This document shows, piece by piece, positions 1-6,158 of a stretch of DNA of 11,003 nt. A model generated the notes under the pieces. The model did no database searches, was not told the origin of the DNA, and was given only the letters and a program-made list of their open reading frames with translations. This DNA comes from CAZJBP01 sp964544115 (GTDB lineage Bacteria > Verrucomicrobiota > Kiritimatiellia > UBA8416 > JADHWI01), in the NCBI GenBank assembly GCA_964544115.1, contig CAZJBP010000125.1:1-11003 (forward strand), in the 5' to 3' direction. The position numbers were made by a program, and so were the translations under genes. Positions within the stretch are counted from its first letter, which is position 1; each line of letters opens with the position of its first letter.

Positions 1-588
1 CCCGAGGCTGATCCATTCCATGTTCCGCAGCAGGCGGCCATAGCGACGCCCGATCCGCTCCAGCACTGCGGCAAACGCACTGAAGTTGTCGTTCTCGCAG
101 TTGAAATGGAACATCAGGCCGCTGACCAGCGGCGCCGCTTCGGACAGCTCCTTCAGGCCGCGAACCCCCAGCCGCGAGAACCGGCGCGCCGGATCAGCCA
201 GGTCGAAGTGCGAGTAGCTGACGCCGGGGTTGGCTCGCAGGCCCAGCTTCATGCCCCGCACCTCCCGCAAATGCATCCGCAGCTGCGAAACGGAATTGAA
301 GATGACCTTATCGGCGAACGGCTTGACGGCGCGGATGTCCGCGCGGGAATACCCGACGCTGTAGGCGTGGACTTCCTTGCCGAATGTTTCGTGGCCGAGG
401 CGCGCCTCGAAGGGGGAACTGCTGGTCGTGCCGTCCATGTAGGGCCGCATCAGGTCGAACACGCCCCAGGTCGAGAAGCACTTCAGCGCCAGGACGGCCT
501 TGGCGCCCGAGGCCTTGCGCACGCGGTCGATGATCCTCAGGTTTCTGAGGAGTCGGCGTTCGTCGATCAGGTAGTACGGCGTTTGCAT
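1..588 (-). CDS. nspC: Carboxynorspermidine decarboxylase, N-terminal half (cut by window edge)
   Basis: PLP-dependent fold-type III decarboxylase that converts carboxynorspermidine (or carboxyspermidine) to norspermidine (or spermidine), the last step of the alternative polyamine pathway in the cytoplasm. The minus-strand translation opens MQTPYYLIDERRLLRNL and contains ALKCFSTWGVFDLM, whose Lys36 is the expected PLP-binding lysine. It continues with YMDGTTSSSPFEARLG, HAYSVGYS, KVIFNS, LRANPGVSYSH and MFHFNCEN, all characteristic of NspC. About 196 residues are present; the family is usually near 380-400, so the C-terminal half with the catalytic Cys region lies left of the window. A second in-frame ATG at 606 would add six residues; neither start has a clear Shine-Dalgarno, and 588 is chosen because TPYYL normally sits close to the N-terminus. 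It is divergent from the secreted-protein gene at 712. The partner dehydrogenase is not in the window. Confidence 0.9.
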   Translation of the reverse strand, partial: MQTPYYLIDERRLLRNLRIIDRVRKASGAKAVLALKCFSTWGVFDLMRPYMDGTTSSSPFEARLGHETFGKEVHAYSVGYSRADIRAVKPFADKVIFNSVSQLRMHLREVRGMKLGLRANPGVSYSHFDLADPARRFSRLGVRGLKELSEAAPLVSGLMFHFNCENDNFSAFAAVLERIGRRYGRLLRNMEWISLG

Positions 589-696
589 GGCGTTCAAGGG
601 CTGCATTCGTACACGATTCCGAAAGCCGGGTGCAACCCGATTCCACGGCGCAACGCAATGTTGAAACGACCTCAAAGCTGTGAGAGGATGTGGCCC

Positions 697-703
697 AAGG
701 AGG
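697..703 (+). promoter_or_regulatory. Ribosome binding site fixing the start at 712
   Basis: AAGGAGG, a full match to the anti-Shine-Dalgarno sequence, lies 8 nt before ATG 712. It decides against the longer open frame that runs in from position 106 antisense to nspC. Confidence 0.85.
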
Positions 704-711
704 TCGTGACC

Positions 712-1128
712 ATGAACGCAGTGCGAGTGCTGTCGGCGATTGTGGCGGGGTCAATGGTGATGGCGGCTTCTCTTCGGGCGGGTGAGCGGGCCCCGGAGCT
801 TCCGCCGCCGATCGAACTGAAGGCCGTGGGTGGGCCCAAGGAGGTCCCCGTTCAGCGGGAAGTCAGCGGATGTCGCATCGAGGTGACGGAGGGGATCGTG
901 GTCATCAACACGATTGTCGTCCGCTCCGGCGGTCAGAAGTCTCCTATTACCGTCGCCCGCAGGCTGGTGAAGGGCGAGGCCCTGGATTTGCCCCTGGGGC
1001 CCAAGCACATGGTCGACGGGCTGCGCATCAGCGACAGCGGGGGCGGGGACTACAGGATCTTCATCTGCGCCGATCCGCCGCCGGGAGCCAAGCCGCCCGC
1101 GCCACCCGAGCCGCCGCAGAAGCCCTGA
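712..1128 (+). CDS. Small secreted protein with proline-rich tail, unknown function
   Basis: A 138-residue protein I cannot assign to a family. Residues 1-23 form a signal-peptide-like segment (MNAVRVLSAIVAGSMVMAAS: Arg at residue 5, then a hydrophobic run), with probable cleavage near LRAG. The mature part has a short proline-rich lead (ELPPPIELK) and a compact beta-rich middle with two cysteines (SGCRIEV and IFICADPP) that could form a disulfide. It ends in a tail dominated by Pro and Ala (PPPGAKPPAPPEPP). Export across the inner membrane is inferred from the N-terminus; the lack of a lipobox Cys argues against a lipoprotein. The start is set by AAGGAGG 8 nt upstream. The gene stands alone, divergent from nspC with a 123-nt gap and followed by tRNA-Glu. 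No functional link to the pilus genes is visible. Confidence 0.72.
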   Translation: MNAVRVLSAIVAGSMVMAASLRAGERAPELPPPIELKAVGGPKEVPVQREVSGCRIEVTEGIVVINTIVVRSGGQKSPITVARRLVKGEALDLPLGPKHMVDGLRISDSGGGDYRIFICADPPPGAKPPAPPEPPQKP

Positions 1129-1136
1129 ATCTGGTG

Positions 1137-1165
1137 TTGACGCCGTAATCGGTGTCCGGTAACGT
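1137..1165 (+). promoter_or_regulatory. Candidate sigma-70-type promoter for tRNA-Glu
   Basis: TTGACG (1137-1142), a 17-nt spacer, then TAACGT (1160-1165). The -35 matches consensus at five of six bases; the -10 keeps the important T1, A2 and T6. It begins 9 nt after the stop of the secreted-protein gene and about 60 nt before the tRNA. No experimental support. Confidence 0.4.
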
Positions 1166-1225
1166 CTGCGCCCGTCAATCGCCTCGGGCTGACAGCTTGG
1201 GGCGGTTGGGCGCGTTCCAAGTTGC

Positions 1226-1300
1226 GCCCCCTTCGTCTATCGGTTAGGACGCCAGGTTCTCATCCTGGTAAGAGGAGTTCGATTCTCCTAGGGGGTGCCA
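1226..1300 (+). tRNA. tRNA-Glu, anticodon CTC
   Basis: A complete cloverleaf can be folded by eye. The acceptor 5' strand GCCCCCT (1226-1232) pairs with AGGGGGT (1290-1296), with a G-U at pair 1-72. There is a D-arm with the GGTTAGG loop. The anticodon stem CCAGG/CCTGG (1252-1256/1264-1268) holds the loop TTCTCAT, whose anticodon CTC is at 1259-1261. The T-arm is AGGAG-TTCGATT-CTCCT (1273-1289). Discriminator G is followed by an encoded CCA (1298-1300). It reads GAG codons. A recombinase relic abuts its 3' end. Confidence 0.97.
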
Positions 1301-1301
1301 A

Positions 1302-1529
1302 TTGCTGGTCTTGGCCGTCTGGCCCCTTCAAAGCCGTTATAGGCCAACTTGTTACGGCAGTGCCAAACCCCTGAGCATTACCGTACACAAGCCCCTCGGG
1401 GAAGAGAGCGTTCTGAAGCCGTTGGCGGCGGCCTAGCACCGTCATCTGATGCCACAATCGACCAGCGTTCTGCACCATCTGGCAGGCAGTAGCCAGCGTT
1501 GCGCTGGCTACTGGCTGGCGGGCAGCAAT
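1302..1529 (-). pseudogene. Serine recombinase, C-terminal remnant next to tRNA-Glu
   Basis: The minus-strand frame reads LATACQMVQNAGRLWHQ, then RRQRLQNALFPEGLVY (LFPEGL at 1389-1406), then GFGTAVTSW. A 'RQRLQ..LFPEGL......GFGT..T' tail is what I recognise from the C-terminal end of large serine site-specific recombinases, which mediate integration and excision of mobile elements. Nothing of the catalytic resolvase domain or the zinc-ribbon domain survives: the same frame meets a TGA at 1530-1532 and no matching sequence is seen beyond it. Towards the tRNA the frame runs straight into the CCA end and through the T-arm antisense before stopping at 1260, a common sight when integrases sit against tRNA genes. 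This is a non-functional relic; the family call rests on a short motif from memory. Confidence 0.6.
1487..1513. repeat. Perfect 12-bp inverted repeat with 3-nt loop
   Basis: CAGTAGCCAGCG (1487-1498), loop TTG, then CGCTGGCTACTG (1502-1513) pair without mismatch. There is no T-run on either side, so it is not an ordinary intrinsic terminator. It lies inside the decayed recombinase frame, upstream of the regulator gene promoter. Its role is unknown; operator, recombination-site remnant or chance are all open. Confidence 0.6.
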
Positions 1530-1585
1530 TCACAAGCACATCAATTCAACTTGACCGAGGTGCAAGTGGGTGCGACCTTCATGTT

Positions 1586-1614
1586 TAGACAAGGTTGCGC
1601 CGTCGAGATATGAC
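1586..1614 (+). promoter_or_regulatory. Candidate sigma-70-type promoter for the enhancer-binding regulator gene
   Basis: TAGACA (1586-1591, five of six to TTGACA), a 17-nt spacer, then TATGAC (1609-1614, four of six to TATAAT). The expected start site near 1621 gives a leader of about 30 nt before ATG 1653. This is consistent with a housekeeping promoter driving the sigma-54 activator. The rest of 1530-1652 shows nothing else I can identify. Confidence 0.45.
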
Positions 1615-1652
1615 GGTGCCTTCCATGGCGGGCATGCTGAGCGAGGACGAGG

Positions 1653-3068
1653 ATGGGAATGGGTGAACGAAAGACCAGCCTGGAAGAACTTACGGTGGCC
1701 GTCGTCGACGACGATGCCCGAATCGGCTGGACGGTGGCAACGATTCTCAAAGGCGTGGGCTTTGTCGTGCGCACGTACACTGACCCCGAACGCTGCCTCG
1801 CGGAGTTGTCGGCGGCGCCCGTCGACATACTGATTACCGACCTTCAGATGCCCGGCATGGACGGACTGGACCTGCTGGCCCGCGTGAAGGCGGCGCAACC
1901 GCAGACGGAGGTCGTGATGTTGACCGGCGAGGCCGACAAGTCGGTCGCCATCAAAGCGTTGAAGGCCGGTGCCTACGATTTTTTCGAGAAACCGGTGGAT
2001 GCCGCCGAACTGGTCGAGACCATCTGCAAGACGGCGCGCTACCAAGCCTTGCTGCGGGAGCGGAACCTGCTGGCCCAGCAGCTGTCCATGGTGTCCGAGG
2101 ACGAAGCGAGGCGTTGGGGCATCCACGCGTTCGTCGGGGCATCGGAGCCCGTGCGCAAGATGCTGCGCAGCGTGCGCCTTTTGCAGGCCAGCCCCAACAC
2201 CTCGGTCCTGATCACCGGCGAGAGCGGAACAGGCAAAGAGTTGGTGGCCAGAGCCATTCACTTCGGAAGCACCCGAGTGGACAAACCGTTCGTTCCGGTC
2301 AACGGCTCGGCTGTGCCCGGCGAATTGGCCGAGTCGCTGCTTTTCGGGCATGTCAAGGGCGCCTTCACCGGCGCGGCGGGGGACAAACAGGGCTGCTTCC
2401 AGGCGGCCGACGGCGGGACGATATTTCTCGACGAAGTTGGGGACATGTCAGCCGCGGTGCAGGCAAAACTGCTGCGGGTGCTGGAAGATGGCATGGTGAC
2501 GCCCGTCGGGGGAACGGTGGGGCGGCACGTTGACGTGCGTGTGCTGGCGGCAACGAACGCCGATCTGGAACGCAGAATCTCCGCCGGAGCTTTCAGGTCG
2601 GACTTGCTGTATCGCCTGGCCGGCTACACGATCGAGCTGCCCCCGCTGCGGCAGCGGGAGGTAGACGTGCCGCTGCTGGTCGAGCACTTTACGCGGGTGT
2701 TCGCAGCGGAAATGGGGTTTGCCGCGCCGGCCTTCAGCCCGGAAGCCATGACGGCGCTACGGAAGCACCCGTTTCCCGGGAACGTTCGCGAGCTTCGCAA
2801 TCTGGTGGAACGCGCCTTGCTCGAAACCGGCGGCGGCGAGGTGAAACCGCAACACCTCCATTTCCTGCATGTCCCGGTCGAGAAAGACGCGGAAAGGGCC
2901 GTCGCCGGCCAGCCGCCTGGTGACATGCCCTTGAACCTGCGAAAGGCTGAAACGATGCTCATCCGGCAGGCGGTTGCCCAAGCCGATGGCAATATGGCAG
3001 CCGCCGCGAGCTTGCTGGGGATCAACCGCACGAAGCTTTACCGAAAACTTGCGGCGATAGGCGTGTAG
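1653..3068 (+). CDS. NtrC/PilR-family sigma-54 enhancer-binding response regulator
   Basis: A cytoplasmic transcription activator that remodels RNA polymerase-sigma-54 by ATP hydrolysis. Of 471 residues, 1-125 form a receiver domain with the acidic pocket VVDDD (17-21), phospho-acceptor Asp63 in ITDLQMPGMDG, Thr91 and Lys113. Residues about 160-395 are the AAA+ domain: Walker A GESGTGKE (189-196), the sigma-54 contact loop GAFTGA (236-241), Walker B GTIFLDEV (255-262), an arginine-finger region FRSDLLYRL, and the PGNVRELRN motif. The last 25 residues are a Fis-type helix-turn-helix (NMAAAASLLGINRTKLYRKL). Domain order and length are those of NtrC/PilR. ATG 1659 is an equally possible start; GAGG elements lie 6 nt before each. 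A strong -24/-12 promoter and a repeat-type operator follow the stop, so the neighbouring kinase and pilus operons are its likely targets. The gene is not cotranscribed with them from that promoter. Confidence 0.96.
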   Translation: MGMGERKTSLEELTVAVVDDDARIGWTVATILKGVGFVVRTYTDPERCLAELSAAPVDILITDLQMPGMDGLDLLARVKAAQPQTEVVMLTGEADKSVAIKALKAGAYDFFEKPVDAAELVETICKTARYQALLRERNLLAQQLSMVSEDEARRWGIHAFVGASEPVRKMLRSVRLLQASPNTSVLITGESGTGKELVARAIHFGSTRVDKPFVPVNGSAVPGELAESLLFGHVKGAFTGAAGDKQGCFQAADGGTIFLDEVGDMSAAVQAKLLRVLEDGMVTPVGGTVGRHVDVRVLAATNADLERRISAGAFRSDLLYRLAGYTIELPPLRQREVDVPLLVEHFTRVFAAEMGFAAPAFSPEAMTALRKHPFPGNVRELRNLVERALLETGGGEVKPQHLHFLHVPVEKDAERAVAGQPPGDMPLNLRKAETMLIRQAVAQADGNMAAAASLLGINRTKLYRKLAAIGV

Positions 3069-3095
3069 GTGTTCCGAGTGTTCGGCCGCGAACAC
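3069..3095 (+). promoter_or_regulatory. Candidate enhancer (upstream activating sequence) for the sigma-54 promoter at 3181
   Basis: Three half-sites are packed together directly after the regulator's stop codon: GTGTTC (3069-3074), GTGTTCG (3078-3084) and the inverted CGAACAC (3089-3095). The last two form a 7-bp-arm palindrome around GCCG. The centre is about 125 nt upstream of the predicted start of the -24/-12 promoter, the usual distance for an NtrC-type enhancer. The direct-repeat half, GTGTTC-N4-TGTTCG, recurs at 6159-6174. Confidence 0.6.
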
Positions 3096-3180
3096 ATCGG
3101 ACGCGCCGGGTAGCCGAATCGCGACTGGCTCGTTGTGCATAGCATCTGTCCGTGGCGCGAGTCGTGTGCTACCTGGAGCC

Positions 3181-3197
3181 TTGGCACGCGCTCTGCT
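3181..3197 (+). promoter_or_regulatory. Sigma-54 (-24/-12) promoter of the kinase-RR-pilT operon
   Basis: TTGGCACG (3181-3188), four bases, then CTGCT (3193-3197). Against TGGCACG-N4-TTGCW it misses only one base (C for the first T). The invariant GG (3183-3184) and GC (3195-3196) are exactly 12 nt apart. The predicted start near 3208 gives a 48-nt leader to ATG 3256. The activator gene with GAFTGA lies immediately upstream. Confidence 0.82.
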
Positions 3198-3255
3198 TAT
3201 TCTCTGGAGCCGACTTTGATCGCACGGCTGGCCGCAGCTTAAGTGAGGACGTTCC

Positions 3256-4032
3256 ATGGAAACGACAATTCAGTCCACGACATGTCCGGTGTCTGACCCA
3301 TGGCGGATCGATCGGTGCGCCGTCGCGGGGGATGCCGTGGATGCCGAACTGGCGACGATCATCCGCATGTTTACGCATGCGATGACGACGCCCCTTTGGG
3401 CCATGGAAGGCTTCCTCGATCTGTCGATGCCATCGAGGACCGAGGCCACCGGCGGCCCGCCCGCCGTAACGAGCCTGCAGCACGTGCGGCAGATACACCA
3501 TCACCTCTTGGATTTGGTCAAGGGCATGGCACGACTGGGCTCTGTCTGCCGGGCGGAGCTGGATGTGCAGCGTGTGAACCTGAGCGCCGTCGTGCGCCGT
3601 GAGGTGGGGCTGCTGGAAGAGGCGCATCCCGGGCGCGGCATGCACGCGGACATTCAGGATGGCGTCAGCGTCATGGCCGACACAGGGCTGATCGCCCTGG
3701 CTGTCCGGACCTTGCTCGAGAACGCCTGGAAGTTCACGCGGGGCCAGCCCCGTCCAGCTGTGCAGTTCGGCACCCTTGCCCCCGGCAATCCCGAGTGCGG
3801 CGGCGCGGACACGGTGACCTGCTACCTGTGCGACAATGGAATCGGGTTTGACGAGGAGTTGTCGGACAAACTGTTTGCCCCGTACCAGCGCCTGCACGCG
3901 GACCCGGAACTTGCGGGCATGGGCATGGGCTTGGCCTGCGTGCGGCGCATCATACACCGGCACGGCGGGCGCGTCTGGGCCCACGGGAAGCCAAACCAAG
4001 GCGCGACATTCTTCATCGTACTGCCCGCCTGA
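3256..4032 (+). CDS. Soluble sensor histidine kinase without an input domain
   Basis: A 258-residue two-component kinase with no transmembrane segment and no PAS, GAF or HAMP region before the phosphotransfer helix, so it probably senses through a partner. The dimerisation/phosphotransfer region has FTHAMTTPLWAMEGF with candidate phospho-His41; the acidic residue that normally follows the His (HD/HE) is Ala here. The second helix ends in the usual LGSVCRAELDVQRVNLSAVV pattern. The HATPase domain is intact: N-box LLENAWKFT (Asn156), G1 box DNGIGFD (193-199), F-box LFAPYQRLH, G2 box GMGMGLA (221-227) and a final GATFFIVLP strand. GAGG ends 7 nt before the ATG. It is the first gene after the -24/-12 promoter and lies 18 nt before the receiver protein gene, so a kinase-receiver pair is likely. 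Whether it also phosphorylates the upstream activator is open. Confidence 0.88.
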   Translation: METTIQSTTCPVSDPWRIDRCAVAGDAVDAELATIIRMFTHAMTTPLWAMEGFLDLSMPSRTEATGGPPAVTSLQHVRQIHHHLLDLVKGMARLGSVCRAELDVQRVNLSAVVRREVGLLEEAHPGRGMHADIQDGVSVMADTGLIALAVRTLLENAWKFTRGQPRPAVQFGTLAPGNPECGGADTVTCYLCDNGIGFDEELSDKLFAPYQRLHADPELAGMGMGLACVRRIIHRHGGRVWAHGKPNQGATFFIVLPA

Positions 4033-4050
4033 AAGCGATCGCCTCTATAG

Positions 4051-4620
4051 ATGACTGCCACGGCAACACCGACAATCAACATCTGCGGGCGCGTCCTGGT
4101 GGTGGAGGACGATCCCTCGGCCCGGGCGCTCCTCGCGGCCGCGCTGCGCGCCGAAGGACACGTGGTCGTTGAGGCGGGCAATGGCGACGAAGCGCTGGAA
4201 CAGGTGCGCCGCTCGCCGCCCGACGTGATACTGCTCGACGTCACGATGCCCGGGCGAGACGGCATCAGTGTCTGCCGCGAGCTCAAGCAGCACCCCGGAA
4301 CGGAGCCGATCCCCGTGTTGCTGGTCACCGGCATGAAGAGCCACGAGGATCGCCTTTTGGGTATCAGCGCGGGGGCCAACGACTTCCTGGCCAAGCCCGT
4401 GGATCTGCCGGAACTGATCCTGCGCGTACGGAACTTCGTGCGAATGAAGCAGCTGTATGACGAGCTCCAGCGCCGGTGCCTGGAACTGCAGACCATGGTC
4501 GCTCTGGGCGACAACCTGGGGCGTATGCTTGCGGCGGACAACGAGGCCCTCGCAAAACTGCTTGGGACTGTGCCGGATGGCATGGCGGGGCGGGCTGGCG
4601 CGATGCCGGCAAGGAAATAG
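4051..4620 (+). CDS. REC-domain response regulator with helical C-terminal tail
   Basis: A 189-residue cytoplasmic protein. Residues 14-130 are a receiver domain with acidic pair VVEDD (17-21), phospho-acceptor Asp63 in VILLDVTMPGRDG, switch Thr93 and Lys115 in FLAKPV. After the receiver comes a helix likely to be a coiled coil (RVRNFVRMKQLYDELQRRCL), then about 40 residues with no recognised output domain and no DNA-binding or catalytic motif. It resembles scaffold or relay receivers used in chemosensory or pilus control rather than a transcription factor. It follows the kinase by 18 nt and precedes pilT by 8 nt, suggesting that its phosphorylated form acts on the PilT protein or a pilus-base partner. 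No clear Shine-Dalgarno precedes the ATG, so translational coupling to the kinase gene is plausible. Confidence 0.94.
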   Translation: MTATATPTINICGRVLVVEDDPSARALLAAALRAEGHVVVEAGNGDEALEQVRRSPPDVILLDVTMPGRDGISVCRELKQHPGTEPIPVLLVTGMKSHEDRLLGISAGANDFLAKPVDLPELILRVRNFVRMKQLYDELQRRCLELQTMVALGDNLGRMLAADNEALAKLLGTVPDGMAGRAGAMPARK

Positions 4621-4628
4621 GTGCAGCC

Positions 4629-6131
4629 GTGGCGCGCGTGGACGACATCTTGCGGAAAATGACGGAGCAACAGGCCAGCGATCTGCATCTGACCTCGTCA
4701 CTCCCGCCCTATGCCCGCACCCATGGCGACGTCGTGCCGCTCAAGGACTACGGGCCCTTGCCCCCCGAGGAGTGTGCGGCGCTGATCACTGAGGTGATGC
4801 CCCAGGAGAATCGACTCGTCTTCGATGATCAATGGGACACGGACTTCGCCTATGACGCGCCCGGCCTGGGTCGCTTTCGCGTGAACGTATTTCGTGACCG
4901 CAACGGCATGGGAGCCGTCCTGCGCCGCATCCCCACGAAAGTGCTGACCGCCGAGGCTCTCGACCTGCCGCAGTCCGTGCGGGATTTCTGCTACCTGAAC
5001 AAGGGCCTGGTGTTGGTCACCGGCCCGACCGGCAGCGGCAAGTCGACCACGCTGGCCGCCATGATTGACTTGCTCAACCGCACCCGCACGAGCCATATCA
5101 TTACCATCGAAGACCCGATCGAATTCGTCCATACGCCACAGCAGTGCCTCATCAACCAGCGCGAGGTCAACGTGCACACGCGCAGTTTCGGCAGCGCGGT
5201 GCGCGCGGCGCTGCGCGAGGATCCCGATATCATTCTGGTGGGGGAAATGCGCGACCTGGAAACGATGGAGACGGCCATCGAAGCCGCGGAAACGGGGCAC
5301 CTCGTGTTTGGGACGCTGCACACGAACACAGCGGCCACAACGGTGGAGCGCATCATCGACAAGTTTCCCTCTGCGCAACAGAACCAGATCCGCTCGATGC
5401 TCGCGGACTCGCTCAAAGGCGTGGTGGCGCAAACGCTCTGCCGCAAGAAGGGCGGCGCCGGCCGCATCGCCGCGATGGAGGTGATGGTCGTCACCGGCGC
5501 CATCCAGTCATGCATCCGGGATGGCAAGACACACCAGATCCCGTCGGCGATGCAGACCGGCAAGTCGCTGGGCATGCAGACGCTCGACGAGGCCCTGCTG
5601 AAGCTGGTGGTCACGGGCAAGGTGTCGGCACAGGAGGCCTACGCGCGCGCGCTGGACAAGACCGGCTTCGTGCGGAAGATGGCGGAAGCTGGCTTCCGGT
5701 TTGACATCAACGACGTCGGCGGACCGGCGGACGCGAAGGGGCGGGAGGCAGGGGACGGGACGGCCATGACGACCGCCGAGCGCGAGTTGGCGCTGAATCA
5801 GTCTCTTGAGGCCCTCAAGCAGGATCCCAACAACGTCGAACTGCTAAAAAACGTGGCGTGGATACTGGCCACAAACGCGAACCCCAACCTCAGACGCGTA
5901 GACCAGGCGCTGGCCATGGCGGAGCAGGCAATGTCCCTGACCGACGGCAAGCACCCGGAGATCCTGGATACGCTTGGCGCCGCCTACGCCGGACGTGGAG
6001 AGTTCGACAAGGCGATCGAGTCGGCCACCCGGGGGCTGGCGCTGGCGCAGTCGCTGGGGCAACTCCAGCTCGCGCAGGCCCTCCAGCGGCGCATCCAACT
6101 CTACCACTCCGGCCGATCCCTTCAGGAGTGA
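4629..6131 (+). CDS. pilT: PilT-type pilus retraction ATPase with C-terminal TPR extension
   Basis: A hexameric ATPase at the cytoplasmic base of type IV pili that drives pilus disassembly. Starting at GTG 4629 the protein opens MARVDDILRKMTEQQASDLHLT, the normal PilT N-terminus; ATG 4659 would remove part of it. Motifs are Walker A GPTGSGKST (132-140), Asp box ITIEDPIEF (158-166), Walker B DPDIILVGE (198-206), His box TGHLVFGTLHTNTA (222-235) and AIQSCIRDGK (291-300), the equivalent of PilT's AIRNLIREGK retraction motif. The tetra-cysteine of PilB is absent. PilT usually ends near 350-370 residues. Here a Gly/Ala-rich linker (about 360-379) leads to 121 more residues of TPR type: VELLKNVAWILATNANP, DQALAMAEQAMSLTDGKHP and ILDTLGAAYAGRGEFDKAIE. 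That tail style is common in PVC bacteria. An in-frame ATG at 5766 starts exactly the TPR part. It is the last gene of the sigma-54 operon. Confidence 0.94.
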   Translation: MARVDDILRKMTEQQASDLHLTSSLPPYARTHGDVVPLKDYGPLPPEECAALITEVMPQENRLVFDDQWDTDFAYDAPGLGRFRVNVFRDRNGMGAVLRRIPTKVLTAEALDLPQSVRDFCYLNKGLVLVTGPTGSGKSTTLAAMIDLLNRTRTSHIITIEDPIEFVHTPQQCLINQREVNVHTRSFGSAVRAALREDPDIILVGEMRDLETMETAIEAAETGHLVFGTLHTNTAATTVERIIDKFPSAQQNQIRSMLADSLKGVVAQTLCRKKGGAGRIAAMEVMVVTGAIQSCIRDGKTHQIPSAMQTGKSLGMQTLDEALLKLVVTGKVSAQEAYARALDKTGFVRKMAEAGFRFDINDVGGPADAKGREAGDGTAMTTAERELALNQSLEALKQDPNNVELLKNVAWILATNANPNLRRVDQALAMAEQAMSLTDGKHPEILDTLGAAYAGRGEFDKAIESATRGLALAQSLGQLQLAQALQRRIQLYHSGRSLQE

Positions 6132-6158
6132 GACGCACCTGCCCGTCTTTCGTGCGGT

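Noticed and set aside
106..711. Long plus-strand open frame running into the secreted-protein gene
   Set aside because: It is antisense to a clear NspC coding sequence, and the perfect ribosome binding site at 697-703 places the true start at 712.
1487..1513. Inverted repeat as an intrinsic terminator for tRNA-Glu
   Set aside because: No T-run on either strand and nearly 190 nt downstream of the tRNA.
1512..1527. Possible -24/-12 promoter TGGCTGG-N4-CAGCA before the regulator gene
   Set aside because: GG/GC spacing is right, but most other consensus bases are missing and it overlaps the inverted repeat; the sigma-70-like site at 1586-1614 fits better.
1530..2351. 273-codon minus-strand open frame
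   Set aside because: It lies antisense to the receiver and AAA+ domains of the regulator, whose motifs are unmistakable; the frame has no recognisable content of its own.
3169..3999. 276-codon minus-strand open frame
   Set aside because: Shadow of the histidine kinase; high-GC codon use keeps the opposite strand open. The kinase motifs are all on the plus strand.
4476..4628. Upstream extension of the pilT frame
   Set aside because: It overlaps the receiver protein in another frame; the PilT N-terminal motif begins at GTG 4629.
3822..4701. Two overlapping minus-strand frames of about 220-290 codons
   Set aside because: Both are antisense to the kinase end and the receiver protein, with low-complexity Arg/Ser composition typical of shadows.
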